Of a DNA stretch of 64,000 bases, positions 52,876-60,293 are shown piece after piece. The stretch lies in the NCBI RefSeq assembly GCF_026625145.1, contig NZ_CP113088.1, forward strand, positions 310,001-374,000, given 5' to 3'. Origin of the DNA: Lacinutrix neustonica. GTDB taxonomy: Bacteria; Bacteroidota; Bacteroidia; Flavobacteriales; Flavobacteriaceae. Numbering within the stretch: position 1 is the stretch's first letter; each line of letters begins with the position of its first letter. The notes below the pieces were generated by a model. That model ran no database searches, had not been told where the DNA came from, and worked only from the letters and a program-made list of their open reading frames with translations. The translations under genes and the position numbers were made by a program.

Positions 52876-53604
52876 TTATTGGATTGGCATTTCATTGGCA
52901 AAAGTTACTTCTTGGAAACCTTTAATTTTCTCAAAATCAATTTGAACAACACCTTCTAATGATAGCACTAGTGCATCTCCTATAGCGTTGACGTTTTGAC
53001 CGTTTGTTATATCAACACCTAAACTAGATTCTAAATCAAATGTTATCATCTCCAATTCTTCACGCGTATACTTCACTCTATGACCATTGATAAAAGTAAA
53101 CGTCGTATCACGTGTAAACTGCCATCCCTCAATAGTCATCATACGTGAATTACTTACATTGAAACTACGAGAGGTTTCATCATTTAAAATGGTGTTTTTT
53201 TCTGAATAAAAGATAGATTCAGCTATTTGCGGATATTCCAATGAAAACACTTTGTAAGTTTCTGCTGCTTCCAATGTAGAAATTGCAACTTTTATAGATT
53301 CGTTAACACCTAAAGGAATTGAACCGTTTCTTCCTAATTCACATAAAGCGATGAACGAAACATCGACGCCTACTGTAGTTTGTTTTAGGTTACCGTCACC
53401 GTAAAGGCTTTCAGCAATAAAATGCCTTAAAAGCACATTAGTATGCAATTCAGAGTTACCACCTTCCTTTTCGATATGGATAGTAATTCTTTCATTAGTT
53501 AAGTCGCTTAAAGGTTTAGAACAACCGATAAGAATTGCGCCTGTAGATTTAGTAATGCGTAATTCGCCCGTCTCGGTTACGCCTGTTTTGTAATGTAATT
53601 TCAT
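52876..53604 (-). CDS. Candidate major capsid protein of the phage-like element
   Basis: 242 residues, the largest non-enzymatic soluble protein of the element. It is almost wholly beta-strand by pattern (TESGELRITKSTGAILIG-type, SEYPQIAESI, IEGWQFTRDTTFTFINGH) with few lysine-rich helices. That fits a jelly-roll coat protein. It sits beside several small membrane proteins, as major capsid genes do in FLiP- and PM2-like viruses. Assignment by context and composition only. Confidence 0.4.
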   Translation of the reverse strand: MKLHYKTGVTETGELRITKSTGAILIGCSKPLSDLTNERITIHIEKEGGNSELHTNVLLRHFIAESLYGDGNLKQTTVGVDVSFIALCELGRNGSIPLGVNESIKVAISTLEAAETYKVFSLEYPQIAESIFYSEKNTILNDETSRSFNVSNSRMMTIEGWQFTRDTTFTFINGHRVKYTREELEMITFDLESSLGVDITNGQNVNAIGDALVLSLEGVVQIDFEKIKGFQEVTFANEMPIQ

Positions 53605-53711
53605 AAGAGAATAGATAAAATTTGTTTAAGTTTTTTTACAAAGTTCGGCACAAAAAAAAGCCATAATTGGAATTATGGCTTTATCTGTACACATTTGAAC
53701 TTTTTTTTACA

Positions 53712-53876
53712 TTATTGGTCTTCTCTTTCTAAATTTTCAAAATAATCGATATAATGCACCGTTGTAAGCCGTTTGGCTTTGGGATAGGTGTCTTTCATAT
53801 CGTTTATGTAAGTTTTTGCAGTTGTAAGAGACACTCCTAATTTTTGAACTAAATATTTAGCGGTTAATATTGACAT
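53712..53876 (-). CDS. 54-residue helix-turn-helix-like protein
   Basis: MSILTAKYLVQKLGVSLTTA, then KTYINDMKDTYPKAKRL. This is an excisionase-like or short HTH pattern in which VQKLGVSLTTAKTYI would be the recognition unit. It overlaps the next small gene by 20 bases. A possible regulator of the element. Confidence 0.45.
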   Translation of the reverse strand: MSILTAKYLVQKLGVSLTTAKTYINDMKDTYPKAKRLTTVHYIDYFENLEREDQ

Positions 53877-53985
53877 TGTCAGAAAAAAGGTATATAATAT
53901 TTTCAGGGTAAAGGTTGTGTACGACCTTCACATCCCTACTTTGTTGTAGTAATAATTGATTAACTTGTTTAGAATTTATTTGCAT
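53857..53985 (-). CDS. 42-residue protein of the element
   Basis: MQINSKQVNQLLLQQSRDVK followed by VVHNLYPENIIYLFSDN. Helical N terminus. It overlaps the HTH-like gene, with tight packing and an ordinary start. No function can be said. Confidence 0.35.
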   Translation of the reverse strand: MQINSKQVNQLLLQQSRDVKVVHNLYPENIIYLFSDNVNINR

Positions 53986-54043
53986 AATATAAGAATGTTA
54001 CGTCATGTTCATTAGGGAGGGTTAAAACAATGACAAATTAGAA

Positions 54044-54301
54044 TTAAAGTAGGTAATTTTCCAAATTAGTAAATTTTAATAAGTAGTCAACCGCTTCACT
54101 TTTGTTAGGGAAATTTTTTCCAACTCTAAGCGAAAAAAATAGGAGAACCCGACGTCTAACGTCAAATAGCCCGTATGAATTTTGCTTAACAAAATACTTT
54201 TCTTTAAGCTCAATGCCAAAAGCTGTTAAAATTTCATACAATGGTAAATCAAGCAATAACGCCATTTCGAGTTGGGCTTTTTTTTGTAATCTAGTTTTCA
54301 T
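54044..54301 (-). CDS. Unknown 85-residue protein of the element
   Basis: Basic, helical N terminus (TRLQKKAQLEMALLLDLPLY), then a beta part (KQNSYGLFDVRRRVLLFFSLR) and a helical end. Three bases separate it from the cysteine protein upstream. Not recognised. Confidence 0.45.
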   Translation of the reverse strand: MKTRLQKKAQLEMALLLDLPLYEILTAFGIELKEKYFVKQNSYGLFDVRRRVLLFFSLRVGKNFPNKSEAVDYLLKFTNLENYLL

Positions 54302-54304
54302 AAT

Positions 54305-54538
54305 TTAAAATTTAAGTGTTAATTGTTCATTTGATTTATTTATAAAATGTATTTCGCTGTCTATGTAACGCATCATTCGAGAGTTAAACATTTGTTCTTC
54401 ACGTATAAATTGGTCTAAGTCAAAATGGCAACTTTGAATATCTTCCAAATTGACAATTTTCCGATACTTGGCACATCTACCGACACTCGAATAATGCTCG
54501 GCAAAAGATAAATGATGACACGTTTTACAGTTTTTCAT
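54305..54538 (-). CDS. Small cysteine-cluster protein
   Basis: 77 residues. NCKTCHH, GRCAKYRK and DIQSCHFD give CxxC...C...CH, a likely zinc knuckle. Its ATG overlaps the stop of the gene upstream. Such small zinc proteins in replicons often assist replication; this is inference. Confidence 0.5.
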   Translation of the reverse strand: MKNCKTCHHLSFAEHYSSVGRCAKYRKIVNLEDIQSCHFDLDQFIREEQMFNSRMMRYIDSEIHFINKSNEQLTLKF

Positions 54539-54852
54539 TATATTAAGGTTTTTATTTCGTCGTTATCTAGCAAAACATCAAAATCAATTCCTACGGAATT
54601 TATAAGGGATAATACACCTTTTTCGCCTTGAGATAAGTACGCATTAATTATATGAGGTTCGAGGTTCTTTTTAGCAATCTGTAACCAAATGATGTATTGA
54701 AATTTTAATATTATTTTTTCAACATTGATTTCGTTCAATAGTTCCTCATCTGATTTATTTTTAACCTCTCGGATACTCTTTAAAAAGATTTGGGGATATA
54801 GATAAACGGTGTTTTCCCTTGGTTGTTTCTGAATATTCTCGAAAACGTTCAA
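54538..54852 (-). CDS. Unknown 104-residue helical protein
   Basis: It overlaps the 3' end of the replication gene by 92 bases, using another frame. Acidic helices (REVKNKSDEELLNEINVEKI, quoted in part) and no motifs. Could be a replication accessory protein. Confidence 0.45.
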   Translation of the reverse strand: MNVFENIQKQPRENTVYLYPQIFLKSIREVKNKSDEELLNEINVEKIILKFQYIIWLQIAKKNLEPHIINAYLSQGEKGVLSLINSVGIDFDVLLDNDEIKTLI

Positions 54853-55771
54853 CCAAAAAGAAACGCTGATTAAAGTTTGAATAATCTTTAATTACAAGCC
54901 GTTTAAGTGCTTGAAAAGGCGTGAAGCCTTTAGATTTTTTTACGTTGACTGCTGTTACTTCCTTTATTATATCCCATTTACTAACATAAGAATCTATTGA
55001 GTTATTATAACATAGTTGATAATCTTGACCTACAAGCCTAGCATTATTATCTCTAAAATCAACCCATTTAGAAACTAACTCTTTTTGGAAAGATTGTATT
55101 TGATTAACATTGTGAGTTTTATAAAAATAAAGTATGTGCAAATGCGGATGCCATCCGTTTTGGTTAGTGTAGGTTATTTCTAGGGCTTTAACTTGACCAA
55201 TGATGTTTTTTTTATGATTCCTAAACCAACGAGTCTGCTGAAAACGTCTATAGTTATCATTAATTTTATCGAGGGTTTCTTTTAAGGTGTCTTTTTTTGT
55301 ATGTGGTATCGTTAGCGTTATAAAGCCAGTTTTATTACCTGTTTTTTCGTGTTCAATCAAAATATCGGAAAGTTGTTCAGACCGTCCTTGCAATATTTTC
55401 ATACTGCAAATAGGACAACGCCAAACAAGACCGCACATAGCCAAATTACGGAAGCACGGAAGTTTTTTATCATTCAAAACAAGTTCGACGGCTTCCGTTT
55501 GATATTTTATGTTTTTTCCACAAAATTCTATGTTCGGTTTTTTACCCGAATTTACAAAAGCTTCCTTTTCAGACTTTACCATTATAGCTTGACTTTCACG
55601 GCGCATTTTATAAAGAATATAGCGAAAACCAACTTTAGAGCGGACAACGAAATCCCTATAAGTAGCTAGGGAAAAATCTGTAGATTTTTCAGAGCCTAAA
55701 CGGTTGACCTCTGAGGCTACAAATTGAGCCTCTAGAGCCTGTGTTTTCTCATCTAGCATAAGACAACGCAT
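54761..55771 (-). CDS. Rolling-circle replication initiator (HUH Rep)
   Basis: 336 residues. A cysteine pair zinc region (CGLVWRCPICSMKI) is followed by GFITLTIPH (motif 1). NGWHPHLHILYF is the HUH metal site (HxHxH), and DSYVSKW has the tyrosine and lysine of motif 3. This is the Rep_1-type endonuclease of RCR plasmids and small ssDNA phages. It nicks the origin and stays bound to the 5' end. It heads the operon of the element, 30-50 bases from its right edge. Confidence 0.85.
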   Translation of the reverse strand: MRCLMLDEKTQALEAQFVASEVNRLGSEKSTDFSLATYRDFVVRSKVGFRYILYKMRRESQAIMVKSEKEAFVNSGKKPNIEFCGKNIKYQTEAVELVLNDKKLPCFRNLAMCGLVWRCPICSMKILQGRSEQLSDILIEHEKTGNKTGFITLTIPHTKKDTLKETLDKINDNYRRFQQTRWFRNHKKNIIGQVKALEITYTNQNGWHPHLHILYFYKTHNVNQIQSFQKELVSKWVDFRDNNARLVGQDYQLCYNNSIDSYVSKWDIIKEVTAVNVKKSKGFTPFQALKRLVIKDYSNFNQRFFLVERFREYSETTKGKHRLSISPNLFKEYPRG

Positions 55772-55802
55772 ATTTGTCTAAAGACTTGATTATACGCTAT
55801 TC

Positions 55803-55830
55803 TTGTAATATAATTAATATTATGTCAAAT
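55803..55830. other. dif-like site at the right edge of the element
   Basis: The right arm TTATGTCAAAT (55820-55830) resembles the XerD arm TTATGTTAAAT of bacterial dif. A 6-base centre TTAATA and a left arm TTGTAATATAA complete a 28-bp layout. Phages without an integrase often integrate at dif through host XerCD. No clean repeat of all 28 bases is visible at the other end. Confidence 0.35.
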
Positions 55831-55890
55831 AGGATTTTTTTAAACCCGTTCTCTTTGTTTTTATTTGGTATGATAAAATATACGATATCC

Positions 55891-56681
55891 TTAAAACGGC
55901 ATCTTATTACCCGAGCTTGGTGTTTGATTTAAATACTGTTTAAACTGGGCGTCGCAAAACATTAAACTTTGCTCATAAATTTCATCCAGTTTATGAGCAT
56001 CCAAAATTTTATAGTCTTTTAAATAATTATGGTCAAAAACCATATCACAATGGTCAAATTTCGCATGAGCATTATTATAACTATTAATGGTCATTAAGCG
56101 ATTCATAAGATGTTGTGTGTTTTCCAATTGCAAATCTTGTGGGGCCAATTTGGGCATTACATAACTGCCCAGCAACACATCACACTGTCCTATTAAGGGT
56201 TCTACTGGAAAATTGTTAGATAATCCAGCGTCTACAATGGTTTTACCCTCATATTCCATAGGCTTAAAAAATGTAGATAACGCACAGGCGGCTTTTAACA
56301 CCGTTCTTAAATCACCGGAATTGTGATAAATGGACTCCCCTTGTATTAAATCAAACGTAGTGATGTACAGTTGATTGCTGGGGAATTCCTCCGGAATGTA
56401 CTTATCAAAAGAAAGGTATTGCTCTTGCGCGTCTAACATCCCCTGTTGCTTCAACACCTTATAATCGATAAAAAACCAAGGCTCTTTTCTTATAATATCA
56501 AGCATGGCTTCGGGGCCATGTCCCAGTTGTAAAGGGCCCCTATACAGGCGCCAGCACTCGTGCCTGATATTAAGTTTGGCCGATAGCCATGGGCTTCTAT
56601 GGTTTTTATTAAGGCCGGATGAGCAACCCCTAAAGCGCCACCACCCGAAAGTACTAATCCTATCTTTTTCATATTATCCAA
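55891..56681 (-). CDS. Patatin-like phospholipase
   Basis: 263 residues after correction. GLVLSGGGALG is the oxyanion loop, ISGTSAGACIG the GxSxG nucleophile and DAGLSNNFP the catalytic aspartate (DG/A motif). One base is missing at 56509-56514 (TTCGGGG for TTCCGGGG on the plus strand), restoring NWDMAPEAMLDIIRKEPW. Likely hydrolyses acyl lipids at the membrane. It overlaps or abuts the acyl-CoA dehydrogenase stop, so a lipid-degradation operon is likely. Confidence 0.88.
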
Positions 56682-58495
56682 GGGTATAACGTGTTTCAGC
56701 GATAAAATAATTGGCTACCGCTCTTTTGTGTTTTTTAATATTACGATGGGGTACTGTTGAATAGGCCGCTAAGGCGTTTTTAATCTGTACCGCATCCTCA
56801 GGGTCATCAAAAGAAAACATGAGCGCTTTTACACTAGCCTCCATCCTACTGCTGGTTTCAAAAGCTAACGCATGTAACACATCCATATGTATCGCTTTGG
56901 CCTCCAGATTAGGATCGTTTTTTAATTTCCTCACCCGTAGCACCGCACTTTCTAAGGCATAAATTTCAATGAGTAAATTGGCAATATGGGTTACAATTTC
57001 TTGTTCTTCTTCTAACTCTTGTAAGAATTTCTGCGCGGTGACGCCAGCTACCACTAAGGTTAATGATTTTAAATGGGCAACGATGGTTAAAAGCTCACTC
57101 CAGGGGCTACTGCCGTAGTCTCCCCCTTCGTTTTTCTCTAACCAATCAAGGCATGCCGTTAAGGGAGTAAACAAATCGAGTTCTCCTTTAAGCCCTTTTT
57201 TAAGGAATTCTTTAACGATTAAGAGTCTGTTAATCTCATTAGTGCCTTCAAAAATACGACTGATGCGCACGCTTCGGTACAAGCGTTCCATAGGTGCTTC
57301 CGTCGAATAGCCCATGCCGCCATATACTTGAAGTCCTTCATCTACAATATAATCCTGAACTTCAGAACCATACACCTTGGCAATAGCACATTCTATACTA
57401 AAATCTTTTAAAGCTTCGGTTTTAGACCTCATGTAAGGGCGCCCTTGTGCGACCTTATCGTGTCGTAACAGATCTATAGCGTTGGCCGTACGATAGACCA
57501 AGGCTTCTAATGCAAAAATCTTAATGTACATACTGGGCTAATTTCTCTTTTATAGCGCCAAAATCACTTATCGATTGTCCAAATTGCTCACGGGCTATAG
57601 CATAATTCACCGCGTAATTGGCTGTCATTTTACTAATGCCAAGCGCAGAAACACCCAACTTTATACGCCCCGTATTTAAGGTGTTTAAAGCGATTTTAAA
57701 GCCTTGATTTCGTTCGCCAAGTAAATTCTCCTTCGGGACCAGCACCTTGTCAAAAAACAAAGGGGTGGTAGACCAACCCGATAAGCCCATCTTCTGCTCC
57801 TCTGCCCCTACAGTGGTGCCACCAAACGCCTTTTCTACAACAAATGCCGAGAGGTTCTTGTCGTCTTCAATCTTAGCAAAAACGATGTAGAGCTGTGCTA
57901 AACCGCCATTAGAAATCCAAGCTTTTTGGCCAGTAATCACATAATTACCCTCGGCAGTCATGGTCGCCCGTGTTTTTCCCGAATTGGCATCAGAGCCTGC
58001 ATTGGGTTCTGTTAGGCAAAACGCAGAGAGTAAGTCCCCAGTGATCATGTGTGGTAAGTACTTCTCTTTAATATAAGAACTCCCATAGTGTACAATGGGT
58101 GAAATCCCAATACTCGTTTGCAAACCTATTGCACCACCAAAACTGTAACTTTTTCCCATTTCTTCTACAAAATGCAAGGTGTTGGTTAATGACAAATCAG
58201 AGCCACCCAGCGTTTCAGGCACCTCCAACCCCAGCAAACCTAAAGTACCACATTGCTTCAATAATTGAGGTGTTAATTGCATCCCCTCCGGGGTTTCTAA
58301 CACCTCTAAACGAGAGAAAATTTCATTCGATAGAAATTGACGCACCGTCTCTTGTATCATTTGTGCTTCTTCAGAGCGGTATTCCACACTGTATAAAGTC
58401 TCGGTATTGGTGTTTTGTAAAAGGAACTCGCCTCCTTTGGTCTGTGGTACTGCTATTTCCATGGCTGTTTTATAGGGCAACTTGTAATTAGGCAT
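56674..58495 (-). CDS. Acyl-CoA dehydrogenase, long form (~606 residues)
   Basis: Motifs LGLEVPETLGGSDL, SAFCLTEPNAGSDA, GQKAWISNGG and GRIKLGVSALG in the dehydrogenase core. GLQVYGGMGYSTEAPMERLYR and RIFEGTNEINR follow. The extra ~180 residues at the C terminus match very-long-chain-type enzymes. CCCAGTATG, read on the minus strand at 57531-57537, needs one base fewer. CCCGGATG fits and gives LARMYIKIFALEALVYRTA. Controlled by the divergent TetR gene. Confidence 0.9.
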
Positions 58496-58555
58496 TATTG
58501 CCTAGACGCAAATATAGTGTAAAATTTTGTAATTAGGCAATAATGCCTATATTTG
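58485..58555. promoter_or_regulatory. Divergent promoter with paired TetR operators
   Basis: AGGCATTATTGCCT (58490-58503) and AGGCAATAATGCCT (58535-58548) are reverse complements of each other, and each is an imperfect palindrome with outer arms AGGCA/TGCCT. The first overlaps the ATG of the dehydrogenase. TATATTTG lies 5 bases before the TetR ATG, and TATATTTG on the other strand serves the dehydrogenase. Both promoters would be covered by bound TetR. Confidence 0.8.
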
Positions 58556-58559
58556 AGGC

Positions 58560-59195
58560 ATGGATACAAAAGATCGCATTCTTAGCGCGGCGTTAGCCCT
58601 TTTTAACGATAAAGGTTTGAATACCATTTCAAGTAAAACCATTAGTGAAGATTTGAGTATGAGTTATGGAAACCTCTGCTACCATTTTCCAAAAAAAGAG
58701 GACATTATCATGCGCTTGCATCAAAACTTATTGGATGAATTGGATGAACATTTTCAACGGGTGCAAGACGACATCTTTGAGTTCGATTTTATGATGTCTA
58801 GTATAAAACACATGATGGAACTCACCCTGAAATACCGCTTTTTATTTTTAAGTAGTAACGAATTACATCTCAAATACCCTAGCATTAAGCAAAAAAGCAT
58901 CGAAAGAGCCCGGGTCTATCAAAGTGTTCTCTTTAAAATTTCTAAATTCCTAATGGCTAATGGCTACATGCGCAACGTCACGGATGATAAACAGGTAAAA
59001 ATGTTTATACATGGTCTTTTAATTGTCTTTAATGCTTGGATTGCCGACGCCCTTTATTTTCATAATAAGGCCGAGGATGAGCAAAAACTATTATACTACC
59101 TGCAACTCCTTTTTAGCTTATTACGTCCAGCGTTAACTACAAAAGGTACAGAAGCCTTTCATGCCGTGTACAATAAAATGATGATTCAAGACTAA
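58560..59195 (+). CDS. TetR family regulator
   Basis: 211 residues. N-terminal DNA-binding helices: ILSAALALFNDKGLNTISSK and ISEDLSMSYGNLCYHFPKKEDI. A ligand-binding C-terminal domain follows (TetR_C_TFTR-like). It is divergent from the acyl-CoA dehydrogenase and probably represses itself and that operon, with acyl-CoA as a plausible inducer. The ATG is only 5 bases after the -7 box, so the mRNA may be almost leaderless. Confidence 0.88.
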   Translation: MDTKDRILSAALALFNDKGLNTISSKTISEDLSMSYGNLCYHFPKKEDIIMRLHQNLLDELDEHFQRVQDDIFEFDFMMSSIKHMMELTLKYRFLFLSSNELHLKYPSIKQKSIERARVYQSVLFKISKFLMANGYMRNVTDDKQVKMFIHGLLIVFNAWIADALYFHNKAEDEQKLLYYLQLLFSLLRPALTTKGTEAFHAVYNKMMIQD

Positions 59196-59358
59196 CCCAA
59201 GGTGTTCTCAGACTGTAAACCAGTAGGCATTCCAAAGAAGATACTATATTGATAGGGTGTCACACCATCCAAGCGGCTACACGTTCTGCTGTTACCATCC
59301 ATAAAAAAACCCGACACTCTTAGTAACAAGTATCGAGTTAGGTTAATATAGGGATCCT

Positions 59359-59724
59359 TTACTTCTCTTTCACCACCATTAACGGTTGGATCTCACTCTT
59401 AATACGTTTATAAAGCGCCAGTTGTGGCCGAGTTAAAATGTCGTTCATTTCCTTCGTTTCGCGTGCTTGCATTTTGTATAGCATGTCAAGCTTCTCCTTT
59501 CCCTTAAACCGTTCTTCAATTTTAGCGCGTTTAATCAAGAATTCTTCAATTTTTTTCTCAAAAATTAAAAATTGATTGGCGTCTAATGCCAATTGGCTGT
59601 TGTATGCATTGGTTATTCTTTGTGCTTCAGCATCATGGATTTCGGTGTTCTTTTGTGTATAAATATCTTGTGCAGATAAAAGACCGCTAAACACAATGGC
59701 AAAACTTAGTAGTACTGTTTTCAT
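59359..59724 (-). CDS. Secreted helical protein (unknown)
   Basis: 121 residues. Start 59724 gives a signal peptide (VLLSFAIVFSGLLSAQ) instead of the longer upstream choice. The mature part is a charged coil (FEKKIEEFLIKRAKIEERFK) ending DILTRPQLALYKRIKSEI, a pattern seen in small Spy/CpxP-like helical proteins. The tentative role is periplasmic stress or packing. Confidence 0.6.
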   Translation of the reverse strand: MKTVLLSFAIVFSGLLSAQDIYTQKNTEIHDAEAQRITNAYNSQLALDANQFLIFEKKIEEFLIKRAKIEERFKGKEKLDMLYKMQARETKEMNDILTRPQLALYKRIKSEIQPLMVVKEK

Positions 59725-59772
59725 AATAATAGTGTTTTGCTTTAAAATACTAATGATACCAATACGTGTCAA

Positions 59773-60293
59773 GCGCTTTAAAACTATTTTAGGAGTTTTT
59801 ATTTAAAATTTAACACATTTTAAGACCTGTTTTTTTCACATCTCCCTTAAAACCACCTATTAAACCCTACAGCCTAAAAAAGGGAAGGGTACTGTTGTTT
59901 AATTAGGTTTTAAAAGATAATCAGGCGTTATGTGCTGCCTTTTAAAATAATTCGTCTTGAGGTATTCCACTAATTTTAAAGGGGCCTTCTGCCCTATTTT
60001 TAATGGTAAGATAAATCAGGTGTCCCTTTATTTAACCACTCAGGTGCCTGCTGTTTTACATCTCGATTAAAAATAGAGACGCGATCTTTAATCTCTAATG
60101 TGGTATGTATCCGTTTAAGACTATAGTGTGCGGGTGATGACGAATTAAAAACATGGTAACTAACTGGTTAATAGTATTTTAATAGGTTTTACTTAAATAA
60201 AAACATCTAGCAGGTTTAGAGGCGTGTTTGCGCTACGGAGCAGCCAAAACAGTAGACTTTTTGAAACTTATAAAAGGCAAAACCTGGCGCTCG
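59773..60293. other. Region without an intact gene
   Basis: Holds one gene remnant on the minus strand (listed separately). A block of C-rich T-rich sequence follows the gene at 59724. No promoter or repeat stands out. Confidence 0.4.
60000..60167 (-). pseudogene. Coding remnant of about 55 residues
   Basis: The frame from just after a TAA at ~60168 reads VSYHVFNSSSPAHYSLK, then RIHTTLEIKDRVSIFNRDVK, and ends EWLNKGTPDLSYH before TAA at 60000. The composition is protein-like, but no start codon precedes it. Probably the 3' end of a lost gene; family not recognised. Confidence 0.3.

Larger units (their letters stand above)
48900..55835 (-). mobile_element. Integrated small phage-like element with HUH replication protein
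   Basis: A block of about sixteen compact minus-strand genes, many overlapping. At its head is an HUH rolling-circle initiator, followed by small proteins, a candidate capsid protein, several short single-membrane-segment proteins and an M23-type peptidase. There is no integrase gene. A dif-like word TTATGTCAAAT stands at its right edge (55820-55830), and TTATGTAAAAT stands to its left (48792). The gene set recalls the small flavobacterial ssDNA phages with an internal membrane (FLiP type) more than plasmids or filamentous phages. Exact ends are not proven. Confidence 0.6.

Noticed and set aside
850..57537. Programmed frameshifting or stop-codon reassignment as the cause of the broken genes
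   Set aside because: Insertions, deletions and substitutions all occur at the same CCGG word in unrelated housekeeping genes, with no slippery sequence or downstream structure in common. TAA is used normally as a stop elsewhere.
4260..58495. Mass pseudogenisation of the region
   Set aside because: Catalytic motifs are intact on both sides of each break, each gene has one to three breaks, and nearly all fall on one 4-base word. Real decay, as in the OsmC gene at 5.4 kb, looks different.
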